A stretch of 64,000 nt of DNA from Streptomyces rishiriensis. Its GTDB lineage: Bacteria; Actinomycetota; Actinomycetes; Streptomycetales; Streptomycetaceae. Below are positions 27,987 to 36,612 of the stretch, piece by piece. Positions within the stretch are counted from its first letter, which is position 1; each line of letters begins with the position of its first letter. Position numbers and translations under genes: made by a program. The DNA lies in the NCBI RefSeq assembly GCF_030815485.1, contig NZ_JAUSWV010000002.1:2728001-2792000 (forward strand). The letters are read 5' to 3'. Under the pieces are notes generated by a model. That model searched no databases. It saw only the letters and a list, made by a program, of their open reading frames with translations, and had not been told where the DNA came from.

Positions 27987-29628
27987 ACCCTCCAACCCCG
28001 TGAGAACCGCCGTAGTCCTGGGGGGATCGCATGCGGGCATGCTCGCGGCACGCGCCCTGGCAGGCCTCGCCGACCGGGTCGTCGTCGTCGAGCGGGACGT
28101 CCTGCCCGACGGCCCCGCCCCGCGCCGGGGCCTGCCCCAGGCCCGCCACGCCCACATGCTCTGGTCGGGTGGCGTGCGGGCCGTGGAGGAACTGCTGCCG
28201 GGCGTCACCGAGGCCCTCCTGGCCGCCGGGGCGCGCCGGGCGCCGGTCACCACGGACATGGTCGTGCTGGGCCCGCGGGGCTGGTTCCGGCGCTGGCCCG
28301 AGTCCCACCACGTGATCCTGGCCGGCCGCGACCTGCTGGACGCGACGATCCGCGAGCGGGTCCTCGCGGACGACCGGATCGAGCTGCTCTCCGGCGTCGA
28401 GGTGCTGGGCCTGGTCGGCGACGCGGGGAGGATCACGGGGGTACGGGTACGAGCCCGGGAGGGCCTGGCCCGGGACACGGGGGCAGCGCCCCGAGCGGGC
28501 GCGGGGGCGACACCCGGCGCGGGATCGGGCGCGGCGCCCGGCGCGGGCGCTGACGCAGTGCCCGGCGCGGACTCGGGGGCAGTGCCCGCGGCCGGCGCGG
28601 GGGCAACGTCCGGAGCGGCCGCGGAGGCAGTGCCCGGGCCCGGCACTGAGGCGGTACCCGCAGCGGGTTCGGGGGCGGTACCCGGAGCGGAGGCGGTGTC
28701 CGGGGACGGTGTGGAGTGGGTGGTTTCGGGTGGGCTGGTGGTCGACGCGACCGGGCGTGGGTCGCGGGTCGGGCGGTGGCTGGCCGAGCTGGGGCTGCCC
28801 GCGGTGGAGCGGCGGGAGGTGGACTCCGGGCTGGCGTACGCCAGTCGTCTCTTCCGCGCGCCCGAGCAGGCCAGGTCCGGCTATCCGGTCGTCAACGTGC
28901 AGCCCGACCCGCGCGCCGGGGGGCCCGGACGGGCGGGGTTCCTGCTGCCCATCGAGGACGGCCACTGGATCGTCACCCTCAACGGCACCCGGGGCGGCGA
29001 ACCCGGCGCCGACAACGACGACTTCGTCCGCTTCGCCCGTGAGGAACTGCGCCATCCCGTCATCGGCGAGCTCCTGGAGCGTGCCGAGCCGGTGTCCGAG
29101 GTGGTGTACACCCGGGCCACCGTCAACCGTCGCCACTTCTACGAGCGGATGCCGGCCTGGCCGGAGAACCTCACCGTCCTCGGTGACGCCCTCGCCGCGT
29201 ACAACCCGCTCTACGGCCACGGTCTGGCCGTCGCCGCCCAGAGCGCGGTGATCCTGCGGGACGTGGTGCGGCGGCGGGGATGGGGTTCCGCCGGGCTGTC
29301 CCGGCGGGTGCAGAAGGCGGTGGCCCGGCCGGTGAGCACCGCGTGGGACCTCGCCGTCGGCCAGGACGTGTTCTTCCCCGGCGCGACGGAGGACGGGCCC
29401 ACGTTCCGGGACCGGCTCGTGGCGGCGTATGTCGGCCGCCTGATGCTGACGGCCACCGGCAACGGGCGGATCGCCCGCCGGGTGACGGACGTGACCTCGC
29501 TGGAGCGGGGGCCCGAGGTGCTGCTGGCGCCGTCGGTGCTGCTGGCGGCCGCTCTGGGGCCGTGGAAACCGGCGTTGACCGGGCCGCCGCTGACCGCGGA
29601 CGAGTTGAAGCGGGCGGGGCTGGAGTAG
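27979..29628 (+). CDS. FAD-dependent monooxygenase with internal repeat expansion
   Basis: A 549-residue flavoprotein. The FAD-binding motif is VVLGGSHAGMLAARALAG near residue 15, and the second FAD motif reads VLGDALAAYNPLYGHGLAVA (GD...P). Relatives are about 460-480 aa. The excess comes from an insertion at about residues 163-245 made of degenerate Ala/Gly/Pro/Val units (PGAGSGAAPGAGADAV and similar), encoded by GC-rich near-repeats at 28465-28710. The insertion falls between two strands of the FAD domain, where it may be tolerated as a loop. Substrate unknown; the gene is the last of a coupled three-gene operon. Confidence 0.85.
   Translation: MSEPSNPVRTAVVLGGSHAGMLAARALAGLADRVVVVERDVLPDGPAPRRGLPQARHAHMLWSGGVRAVEELLPGVTEALLAAGARRAPVTTDMVVLGPRGWFRRWPESHHVILAGRDLLDATIRERVLADDRIELLSGVEVLGLVGDAGRITGVRVRAREGLARDTGAAPRAGAGATPGAGSGAAPGAGADAVPGADSGAVPAAGAGATSGAAAEAVPGPGTEAVPAAGSGAVPGAEAVSGDGVEWVVSGGLVVDATGRGSRVGRWLAELGLPAVERREVDSGLAYASRLFRAPEQARSGYPVVNVQPDPRAGGPGRAGFLLPIEDGHWIVTLNGTRGGEPGADNDDFVRFAREELRHPVIGELLERAEPVSEVVYTRATVNRRHFYERMPAWPENLTVLGDALAAYNPLYGHGLAVAAQSAVILRDVVRRRGWGSAGLSRRVQKAVARPVSTAWDLAVGQDVFFPGATEDGPTFRDRLVAAYVGRLMLTATGNGRIARRVTDVTSLERGPEVLLAPSVLLAAALGPWKPALTGPPLTADELKRAGLE
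28465..28710 (+). repeat. Intragenic GC-rich degenerate repeat
   Basis: About eight imperfect units of 24-30 bases (pattern GCGGGCGCGGGGGCA-like, translated as AGAGATPGAG-like units) lie inside the monooxygenase gene. They keep the reading frame, consistent with slippage in multiples of three. Confidence 0.65.
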
Positions 29629-29640
29629 TCCCGGGCGGGG

Positions 29641-29715
29641 CGGCGCCGAACGGCGGGACGGCGGGGCGGCGCCGAACGGCGAGGCGGCGAGGCGGCGGGA
29701 CGGCGCCGAACGGCG
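29641..29715. repeat. Three direct repeats downstream of the monooxygenase
   Basis: The 15-base core CGGCGCCGAACGGCG occurs at about 29641, 29667 and 29701, embedded in GGCGG-rich sequence. It lies between the stop at 29628 and the convergent lactonase gene, and is probably simple-repeat sequence that may also form hairpins. Confidence 0.6.
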
Positions 29716-29806
29716 AGGCGACAGCGAGCCGGCCCCCGCCCGGCGTGCCGGGCCGACCGCTCGCGACCCCCGCCCCCGGCCCCGCGGCCGCTCGTCCGGC
29801 CCGTGT

Positions 29807-30658
29807 TCAGCCCGCGAACGCCGGTTGGGCCAGTCCCTTCCCGGCTCCCGGCACCACCAGCAGCGATCCCGCCACCGGGTGCGGCGACTCCAGGCCCACC
29901 CGGGCGGTGGTGATGTACAGGTCGCTCAGGTCCGCGCCGCCGAACGCGCAGGCCGTGATCCTGGGGGTCGGGAGGACGATCACCCGGTCCAGGTCGCCCT
30001 GCGGGGTGTAGCGGCGTACCGCTCCCCCGTCCCACAGCGCCACCCACACGCAGCCGTCGGCGTCGACGGTGAGGCCGTCGGGATAGCCGGCGCCGTCCTC
30101 GATCTCGACCAGGGTGCGGCGGTCGCTCACCCGCCCGTCCGCCGCGTACGCGAAGACGTCGACCCGGCGCGTCGGCGAGTCGACGTAGTACATCAGCGTC
30201 CCGTCCGGGCTCCAGCCCGTGCCGTTGCTGACCGCCACGTCGTCCAGGACCGGCTCGGCCGAGCCGTCGCCGGTGACCCGGGAGAGGGTGCCGCCGCCCG
30301 GGGCCTCGTCGTAGCGCATGGTGCCGGCCCAGAGGGAGCCGTCGGGCGCGACGGCGGCGTCGTTGGCGCGGCGGCCGGGGACCGGCTCGTGGCGCAGCCA
30401 GCGAAAGCCGCCGTCCGGGTCGAGCAGGCCCACCCCGTCCCGCAGGTTGAGGACCAGGCCGCCCCCGGCACGGGGCTTGGCCGCGCCCACGTGCTGGTGG
30501 GTCGTCCGCACCGTGCGGCGGCCGGTCGAGGGGTCGTAGCCGTGCAGACGGGAGCCGAGTATGTCGAGCCAGAGCAGCCGGCCGGTGACCGGGTCCCAGG
30601 TCGGCCCCTCGCCGAGGACCGCCTCGGCCCGTACCGCCACCTCGTACGAGGTCGTCAT
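29807..30658 (-). CDS. SMP-30/gluconolactonase family sugar lactonase
   Basis: A 283-residue six-bladed propeller enzyme that opens sugar lactones. The family metal ligands are visible: Glu in LGEGPTWDP, Asn in SNGTGWSPDG and Asp in YPDGLTVDADGCVW. It overlaps the IclR regulator gene by four bases and is co-transcribed with it. With the dehydrogenase at 5420 and the dehydratase at 4263 it would complete the first steps of an oxidative aldose pathway; L-arabinose is favoured by the surrounding arabinanases, but this is inference. Confidence 0.9.
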   Translation of the reverse strand: MTTSYEVAVRAEAVLGEGPTWDPVTGRLLWLDILGSRLHGYDPSTGRRTVRTTHQHVGAAKPRAGGGLVLNLRDGVGLLDPDGGFRWLRHEPVPGRRANDAAVAPDGSLWAGTMRYDEAPGGGTLSRVTGDGSAEPVLDDVAVSNGTGWSPDGTLMYYVDSPTRRVDVFAYAADGRVSDRRTLVEIEDGAGYPDGLTVDADGCVWVALWDGGAVRRYTPQGDLDRVIVLPTPRITACAFGGADLSDLYITTARVGLESPHPVAGSLLVVPGAGKGLAQPAFAG

Positions 30659-31428
30659 GCCACGCTCCGGTAGCCCAGCAGCTCGGACAGGTCGGCGGCG
30701 CCCTTCGCGGCGAGCTGCTCCAGTTCGACGCGGCGGTCGTCGCTCCAGCGGATCATCGGCACGGAGATGGACAGGGCGGCGACGACCTGGCCCGTGCGGT
30801 CGCGCACCGGCGCCGCCACACAGCTGACGTCCGGGTTGGACTCCCGGCTCTCGACCGCGACCCCCCGCTCCCGGATCTCCGTCAGGGCCTCGCGCAGGGC
30901 ACCGGGCTCGGTGATGCTGTTCGGGGTCATCCGGATGAGGTCGGCGTCGTCGGGGATGCGCGCGCTGAGCTCCGGCTCGGGGAGCGAGGCCAGCAGCATC
31001 TTGCCGACGGAGGTGCAGTGGGCCGGAAGGCGACGGCCGGCGGCCGAGACCATCCGGACCGCGTGCGTGGAGTCGACCTTGGCGATGTAGATGACGTCCG
31101 TGCCCTCCAGGATCGCCACGTGGACCGTCTCGTCACACGTCTCAGCGACGGAGCGCGCGACCTGCTGACCCTCGGCGGCGAGGTCGAGCTGCTCGGCGTA
31201 GCGGCTGCCGAGCTGGTACGGACGTACCCCGAGGCGGTACCGTCCGGGCTGTCCCGGTACGGCCACGATGTACGACCGTGCCGAGAGTGTGGTCACCAAT
31301 TCGTGCACGGTGGTGCGCGGAAGCTGGAGCTTGCGCACGATGTCGGGGGCGGAGAGCGAACCGTCCCCGTCGAGGAAGAGCTCGAGAATGTCGAGAGCTC
31401 GGGTCACGGCAGGTACCAGGCGTCCCAC
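30655..31428 (-). CDS. IclR family transcriptional regulator, candidate controller of the arabinan regulon
   Basis: A 257-residue regulator with an N-terminal winged helix (ALDILELFLDGDGSLSAPDIVRKLQLPRTTVHELVTTL) and the IclR effector domain (VHVAILEGTDVIYIAKVDSTHAVR, LPAHCTSVGKMLLA). A GTG start at 31428 is used. It shares an operon with the lactonase. Two copies of the operator-like palindrome lie upstream of its own start, so it probably autoregulates and controls the transporter, arabinanase and sugar-acid genes carrying the same element. Confidence 0.92.
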   Translation of the reverse strand: MGRLVPAVTRALDILELFLDGDGSLSAPDIVRKLQLPRTTVHELVTTLSARSYIVAVPGQPGRYRLGVRPYQLGSRYAEQLDLAAEGQQVARSVAETCDETVHVAILEGTDVIYIAKVDSTHAVRMVSAAGRRLPAHCTSVGKMLLASLPEPELSARIPDDADLIRMTPNSITEPGALREALTEIRERGVAVESRESNPDVSCVAAPVRDRTGQVVAALSISVPMIRWSDDRRVELEQLAAKGAADLSELLGYRSVA

Positions 31429-31466
31429 AACCGGCCCCCTCCCTTAGATAGTCGTCTCAGTGCCTG

Positions 31467-31503
31467 TGTTCGAGATTTCAACAGGCGATCGGCATGACGA
31501 ACA
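31467..31503. promoter_or_regulatory. Two putative IclR-type operators upstream of the regulator, sites 7 and 8
   Basis: TGTTCG AGATTT CAACAG (31467-31484; right arm shifted by one) and CGATCG GCATGA CGAACA (31486-31503; right arm perfect) lie 39-75 bases before the GTG of the IclR gene. Confidence 0.5.
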
Positions 31504-31591
31504 CAGGCTGTCATAACGCGTTGCGCCGGGCAATGGGCGGGAAACGCACAGTGGCCCAGGACGGTACGCCCGGTGGGCCAGGATGGAGAGC

Positions 31592-32182
31592 ATGCCGACC
31601 CAGAAACGCCTCGCCGGGTCCTTCTCGGCGCTCGATTTCCAACAGGTCCTGCTGCGTCGCATGGCCGATCACAACCCTGACCTGGTGGAGGACGCCCGCC
31701 ACGCGCTGGGCGTCTCGCTCGCCCAGATGCGGGAGGCCAACAAGCGCTGGCAGGCGATGCTCCACTCCCCGCACGCCCGGGGCTCACTGGCCCGTTACCG
31801 CTCGGTCCTCGGCGAGCCGGAGTCCCGCACGCCCCGTCGCGTCGGGGACCTCGACTGCGAGGCCTGGCTCTGGCCGCTGCCCCTCTGGCCCGACCTGCGC
31901 TTCGAGGTGCTCCTCGCCCCGAACGGCGGGGTCTGGAACGAGTGGCTGGTCCGCGCCCCCGGGGCCGCGCCGCCGCGCCTGACGAGCCTCGACGACCTCA
32001 CCCCCTGGTCCTGCACGGTCGACGAGGCCGCGCACGCCTTCGCCCCGGCCCGCCCGCTGGAGGGCACCGCGCCCACCCGCTGGGGGCTGGCCTTCACCGC
32101 CCCGGACGGCTGGGGCGTGCGACGGGAGGTCGTCGCCGAGTTCACCTGGGGGCTGCTCCAGCGGACGGCGGTCCGGGAGTAG
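31592..32182 (+). CDS. Conserved hypothetical protein
   Basis: A 196-residue soluble protein, not recognised. The first 60 residues are helical (SALDFQQVLLRRMADHNPDLVEDARHALGVSLAQMREANKRWQ); the remainder is a Trp-rich beta domain (EAWLWPLPLWPDLRFEVLLAP...WNEWLVRAPG). The ATG at 31592 is spaced correctly from AGGA at 31580-31583; an ATG nine bases earlier is the alternative. It is divergent from the IclR gene and convergent with the ATP-grasp gene. Confidence 0.75.
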   Translation: MPTQKRLAGSFSALDFQQVLLRRMADHNPDLVEDARHALGVSLAQMREANKRWQAMLHSPHARGSLARYRSVLGEPESRTPRRVGDLDCEAWLWPLPLWPDLRFEVLLAPNGGVWNEWLVRAPGAAPPRLTSLDDLTPWSCTVDEAAHAFAPARPLEGTAPTRWGLAFTAPDGWGVRREVVAEFTWGLLQRTAVRE

Positions 32183-32219
32183 GGGCCGGCCGGTGGCGCC
32201 CCGGAAGCGCGGACGGTCG

Positions 32220-33101
32220 TCAGCGGGCGGCGGCCGCCAGGATCGCCGCCACGACGGCCGGCGCCGACTTCGGGTGCAGGAACAGGAAGAGGTTCGGCTC
32301 GACCAGTTCCAGCTCCATCACGCGAGGCTCCCCGTCGTCGCCGTCCACCAGGTCGACACGGGCGTAGAGCAGCTCCGGCGCGTCCGGTACGGCGGCCAGG
32401 GCCCGTTCGGCGACGGCGAGCTCGGCCGGGCTCGGGGTCCAGGGCTCCAGACCCGGGTGGGCCACCTTGTCCGCGTCGAAGGCGGTGCCGGGGGCCAGTA
32501 CGGCCCGCTTGCGGCTGGCGTGCAGCAGACGCCCGCCGAAGAACTGAAGGGCACGCTCACCGCCGGTGTCGATGCTCCGCATGTACGGCTGCACCATCGC
32601 CGTCAGCCCCTCGGCGTGCATCCGCGCGACATGCCGTACGGCCGCCTCGCGCCGATCGGGCGTGTAGCGGGCCGCATACCGGGCGCCGGCGCCGGAGGTG
32701 GGCTTGACGACGTACTCGTGGTCGCCGGGCAGTCCCGCGAGGGCATCGGCGTCGCCCGGGGCGAGATAGCGGGTGGGAACCGTGGGCACCCCGGCCGCCG
32801 CGAGTTCCCCGATGTACCGCTTGTCGGCGTTCCAGCGCACGACGGAGGCCGGGTTGGCCAGCCGCGTCAGCTTTCCGCACCGCTCCGCCCAGGACGTGAA
32901 CTCGGCGGCGCGCCAGCTGTAGTCCCAGGTCGAGCGGATGACGGCGAGGTCGTAGGAGGCCCAGTCGACGTCGGCGTCGTCCCAGACAACGGCGTCCGCC
33001 TCGGCACCGGCCGCCTCCAGCGCCGCTCGCAGCCCGGGAAGATCGCGGTCCTTGCTCGGCTCCGGCCGGGGGTCGTAGGTGACGAGGGCGACTCGGGGCA
33101 C
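32220..33101 (-). CDS. ATP-grasp domain protein
   Basis: A 293-residue protein with an N-terminal Rossmann-like region (RVALVTYDPRPEPSKD...DLAVIRSTWDYSW) and an ATP-grasp core (EYVVKPTSGAGARYAARY, then YARVDLVDGDDGEPRVMELELVEPNLF with the metal-binding Glu/Asn). Such enzymes join a carboxylate to an amine or thiol using ATP; relatives are annotated as RimK- or glutathione-synthetase-like, substrate unknown. The GTG at 33101 follows ACGGAG; the longer frame upstream is not conserved in character. Confidence 0.85.
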   Translation of the reverse strand: MPRVALVTYDPRPEPSKDRDLPGLRAALEAAGAEADAVVWDDADVDWASYDLAVIRSTWDYSWRAAEFTSWAERCGKLTRLANPASVVRWNADKRYIGELAAAGVPTVPTRYLAPGDADALAGLPGDHEYVVKPTSGAGARYAARYTPDRREAAVRHVARMHAEGLTAMVQPYMRSIDTGGERALQFFGGRLLHASRKRAVLAPGTAFDADKVAHPGLEPWTPSPAELAVAERALAAVPDAPELLYARVDLVDGDDGEPRVMELELVEPNLFLFLHPKSAPAVVAAILAAAAR

Positions 33102-33305
33102 GGCAGGACTCCGTTCTCGTACATCTGCGCCGCGTACGGCTGTACATCCGTACGTCTGTGTCGTACCTCCGCAGGTTAACGGCCGTCCCCGCGACCGGGA
33201 CAACGGGTTCGGCCCTGCCCTTGGGGGAGAACCGACAGGTGAGGGCTGGGTGAGTGGGGTATGAACGGACTCGTCGTGTCCCGCAGCCCCCAAGGAGCCC
33301 GCCCC

Positions 33306-34760
33306 GTGTCCTCACTCTTCCCGGCCCTGACGGACGACCCGTCCGGGCGTCCCGCCCTGCGGTTCGGCGAGCGCTCCCTGACGTACGCGCAGCTCGCCTC
33401 GGCGGCCGGTGCCATCGGCGCACGGGTGCGGGGTGAGGTGAGGGTGGCCGTGTGGGCGACCCCGTCGCTGGAGACCGCCGTCGCGGTGGTGGGGGCGCTG
33501 CTGGCCGGGGTGGCCGCCGTCCCGCTGAACCCGAAGTCGGGCGACAAGGAGCTCGGGCACATTCTGGGCGACAGCGCGCCGGCCGTGGTGCTGGCGGCTC
33601 CCGGCGACGAACTGCCCCCGGCGCTGGCGGGCTTGACCCGGATCGACGTCGACGTCGACGCGGACGTACCGGGTGCCGGGGCGCCGGTGGCCGGGCCCGT
33701 GGGTGACGAGGAGCCCGCCCTCGTCGTCTACACCTCCGGTACCACCGGGCCGCCCAAGGGCGCGGTCGTCCCGCGTCGCGCGATCGCCACGACGCTGGAC
33801 GCGCTCGCCGACGCCTGGCAGTGGACCGGTGCGGACGTCCTCGTGCACGGGCTGCCGCTGTTCCATGTGCACGGACTGGTGCTGGGGATCCTCGGGCCGC
33901 TGCGGCGCGGCGGGTCCGTACGGCATCTCGGGCGGTTCGGCACGGAGGGCGTGACGCGGGAACTGAGCACCGGGGCGAGCATGCTCTTCGGGGTGCCGAC
34001 GATGTACCACCGCATCGCCGAGGCGCTGCCCGGCGACCCCGCACTGGCCAAGGCGCTCGCCGGGGCGCGGCTGCTGGTGTCCGGTTCGGCGGCGCTGCCC
34101 GTGCACGACCACGAGCGGATCGCGGCCGCGACCGGACGGCGGGTGATCGAGCGGTACGGGATGACGGAGACGTTGATGAACACCAGCGTCCGGGCGGACG
34201 GGGAGGCGCGGGCGGGGACCGTCGGGGTGCCCCTGCCCGGCGTGGAGCTGCGCCTGGTGGACGAGGACGGCTCGGCCGTCGGGGCGTACGACGGGGAGAG
34301 CGTCGGGGAGATCCAGGTGCGCGGGCCGAACCTGTTCACCGAGTACCTCAACCGGCCGGACGCGACGGCCGCCGCCTTCACCTCCGACGGCTGGTTCCGG
34401 ACGGGCGACGTGGCCGTGCGCGACCCCGACGGCTATGTCCGGATCGTCGGGCGCAAGGCGACCGACCTCATCAAGAGCGGTGGGTACAAGATCGGGGCCG
34501 GTGAGATCGAGAACGCTCTGCTGGAGCATCCGGGGGTGCGCGAGGCCGCCGTCACCGGGGAGCCGGACGCGGACCTCGGGGAGCGGATCGTCGCGTGGGT
34601 CGTGCCCGCAGACCCCGGTTCCCCGCCGGCCGAGGGCGAGTTGGCCGACCATGTGGCCCGTCGGCTGGCGCCGCACAAACGGCCTCGCGTGGTGCGCTAC
34701 CTCGACGCGCTGCCCCGCAACGACATGGGGAAGATCATGAAGCGGGCTCTGCCGTCATGA
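33306..34760 (+). CDS. matB: Malonyl-CoA synthetase (MatB)
   Basis: A 484-residue acyl-CoA synthetase that activates malonate (and methylmalonate) to the CoA ester. Motifs: YTSGTTGPPKGA (A3), LPLFHVHGL, RYGMTETLMNTS (A5), TGDVAVRDPDGYVRIVGRKATDLIKSGGYKIG (A7-A8) and the catalytic Lys in PRNDMGKIMKR. The sequence closely follows the characterised Streptomyces coelicolor MatB as I remember it. The GTG at 33306 with AAGGAG upstream is chosen; a start 45 bases earlier is possible. It overlaps the carboxyltransferase gene by four bases, and both would enlarge the malonyl/methylmalonyl-CoA pool used by the PKS genes further right. Confidence 0.94.
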   Translation: MSSLFPALTDDPSGRPALRFGERSLTYAQLASAAGAIGARVRGEVRVAVWATPSLETAVAVVGALLAGVAAVPLNPKSGDKELGHILGDSAPAVVLAAPGDELPPALAGLTRIDVDVDADVPGAGAPVAGPVGDEEPALVVYTSGTTGPPKGAVVPRRAIATTLDALADAWQWTGADVLVHGLPLFHVHGLVLGILGPLRRGGSVRHLGRFGTEGVTRELSTGASMLFGVPTMYHRIAEALPGDPALAKALAGARLLVSGSAALPVHDHERIAAATGRRVIERYGMTETLMNTSVRADGEARAGTVGVPLPGVELRLVDEDGSAVGAYDGESVGEIQVRGPNLFTEYLNRPDATAAAFTSDGWFRTGDVAVRDPDGYVRIVGRKATDLIKSGGYKIGAGEIENALLEHPGVREAAVTGEPDADLGERIVAWVVPADPGSPPAEGELADHVARRLAPHKRPRVVRYLDALPRNDMGKIMKRALPS

Positions 34761-36205
34761 CGACGGGGCGGGCCAGCGCGCGGGAGGTCATCGCCCTTGT
34801 CGCCGACGACTTCGGCCAGTTCCCCGACCCGCCCGGCGGGGAGCGGTCGTCCCTTCCGGACGGGCCCCTGGGCTGGCCCGGCTACGACGCCTCGCGCGAA
34901 CGTGCCGCCCGGCGCACCGGTGAGTCGGAGTCCGTCGTCTGCGGCACGGCGAGCGTCCAGGGCACCCGTGCCGTGCTGATCGCCTTCGAGTTCGGCTTCC
35001 TGGGCGGTTCGCTGGGCGAGCGCACCGGTGACCGGCTGGAGGCGGCGTACACGTACGCCCGTGAACACCGGTTGCCCATCGTGCCGTTGGTCGCGACGGG
35101 TGGCAGCCGGATGCAGGAGGGCATGCTCGCCCTCACCCAACTCCAGCGGGTGGCACGGCAGTCGGCGCTCACCCGGGAGGCCGGGCTGCCGCAGATCGCG
35201 GTCCTGCGGGACCCGACGACCGGCGGCGGCTGGGCCACCCTGGGCGCGGGCGCCGACGTGGTGCTCGCGCTGCCGGACGCCCAGGTGGGCTTCGCGGGCT
35301 CGCGGGTGCGGCCGCCGGACGCCGACCCGGCCGCCTACACGGCCCGGGCCCAGGTCGGGGCGGGGGCGGCGGACGCGCTGGTCTCCCCGGCGGAGCTGCG
35401 GGACGTACTGGGCGGGTGGCTCCGGCTCCTGACCGACCAGTCGCTCCGCGAGCCCGCCACCGACACTTCCGTCACCGCCACCACCACTTCCGTCACCGAC
35501 ACCAGCGCCTCCGACGCCTCCACCGCCACCGACGCCCCCGCCACCTCCGTCGCCGCCGCCCCCGTGCCCGCCGCTCTCGGTGTCTGCGATCTGCCGCGTA
35601 CGGGGTGGGAGGCGGTGCGGCGTGCGCGGGCGCCGGAGCGGCCCCGTGCGCGGGCCTACCTGGACGCCTACTTCACCCACCGACGCGCGATCTCCGGTGA
35701 TCGGTGCGGTGGCGTCGACCCGGACGGGATGCTGTGCGGCTTCGGCCTCCACCAGGGCCGTACGGTCGCCTACGCGGCCCAGACCGGAGCGGCGACCCGG
35801 CCCGCCGGTTACCGCACGGCCACCCGGCTGATCCGCCTCGCGGACCGGCTCGGCATTCCGGTGCTGACCCTGGTGGACACCCCGGGCGCCGCCAACGACG
35901 CCGAGGCGGAACGGCAGGGGGCGGGCGCGGCGATCGCGGAGCTGTTCGGCGTGGTCGCCACCGCCCGCACGCCGATCACCACGCTGGTCATCGGCGAGGG
36001 CGGCTCCGGCGGCGCGCTGGCGCTGGCCGCGCCCGGCCGCACCTGGGCCACTCCCGACAGCTACTTCTCCGTCATCGCGCCGGAGTCGGCCGCCGCGATC
36101 CTCAAGCGGTCCCCGGCCGAGACGGAGGCGACGGCCGGTCAACTCCGGATCCGGCCACAGGACTTGGCTGAGCTGGGGGTGATCCGGATCACGCAGGCGC
36201 GCTGA
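34757..36205 (+). CDS. Fused acyl-CoA carboxylase carboxyltransferase (AccD-AccA-like)
   Basis: A 482-residue protein with two crotonase-fold carboxyltransferase halves. The N-half (to about 225) is AccD-like: FGFLGGSLGERTGDRLEAAYTYA and ATGGSRMQEGMLALTQ; no zinc finger. The C-half (from about 285) is AccA-like: GYRTATRLIRLADRLGIPVLTLVDTPGAAND and EGGSGGALALAAP. The halves are joined by a Thr/Ser/Ala/Asp linker of about 40 residues (232-271), probably expanded repeat sequence. It starts in an ATGA overlap with matB. It would transfer carboxyl groups to acetyl- or propionyl-CoA with biotin carboxylase subunits encoded elsewhere. Confidence 0.88.
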   Translation: MTTGRASAREVIALVADDFGQFPDPPGGERSSLPDGPLGWPGYDASRERAARRTGESESVVCGTASVQGTRAVLIAFEFGFLGGSLGERTGDRLEAAYTYAREHRLPIVPLVATGGSRMQEGMLALTQLQRVARQSALTREAGLPQIAVLRDPTTGGGWATLGAGADVVLALPDAQVGFAGSRVRPPDADPAAYTARAQVGAGAADALVSPAELRDVLGGWLRLLTDQSLREPATDTSVTATTTSVTDTSASDASTATDAPATSVAAAPVPAALGVCDLPRTGWEAVRRARAPERPRARAYLDAYFTHRRAISGDRCGGVDPDGMLCGFGLHQGRTVAYAAQTGAATRPAGYRTATRLIRLADRLGIPVLTLVDTPGAANDAEAERQGAGAAIAELFGVVATARTPITTLVIGEGGSGGALALAAPGRTWATPDSYFSVIAPESAAAILKRSPAETEATAGQLRIRPQDLAELGVIRITQAR

Positions 36206-36288
36206 ACGCAGGACAATCTCCAGTACCGTCCGTGACAATGGATGCGCGCAGCGCCGCAGGACGATGAGCAAGGGGTCACGGGGGCATC

Positions 36289-36612
36289 GTGGACGCAGTG
36301 GTGGAGTTCAGGACCGATGACGGTGCCGTGGTCGCCGTCGAGGCGGTCACGGAGGGGCGGCCCGGTTCCCGGCTGGTGGCCCGCGACGGGACGGTCCAGG
36401 CGGCCCGCACCTTCGAGGGCGCCCTGGAGGGCGTGCGCGCGGCCGCCTCGTCCGCGCTGCGGGTGTTCCGCGACGGGGAGTTGCGCCCCGACGGGGTGGA
36501 GATCGAGTTCGGGGTGAAGATGTCGGCGGAGACCGGCGCGATCATCGCCAAGGGCACGGCGGAGGGTCACCTCGTCGTGCGGCTGACCTGGTCGCCCTCC
36601 CCCACCTCATGA
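36289..36612 (+). CDS. Trypsin-co-occurring domain 1 (Trypco1/CU044_2847-like) protein
   Basis: A 107-residue single-domain protein (VEFRTDDGAVVAVEA...ALEGVRAAASSALRVF...VEIEFGVKMSAETGAIIAKGTAEGHLVVRLTW). The pattern is that of the small proteins regularly encoded beside trypsin-like proteases in conflict-type cassettes. It overlaps the protease gene by four bases. A GTG start at 36289 is used. It probably partners or is processed by the protease (inference). Confidence 0.8.
   Translation: MDAVVEFRTDDGAVVAVEAVTEGRPGSRLVARDGTVQAARTFEGALEGVRAAASSALRVFRDGELRPDGVEIEFGVKMSAETGAIIAKGTAEGHLVVRLTWSPSPTS

Noticed and set aside
29641-29715. CRISPR-like appearance of the three direct repeats after the monooxygenase gene
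   Set aside because: Spacers are themselves GGCGG repeats of unequal length, so this is simple-sequence expansion.
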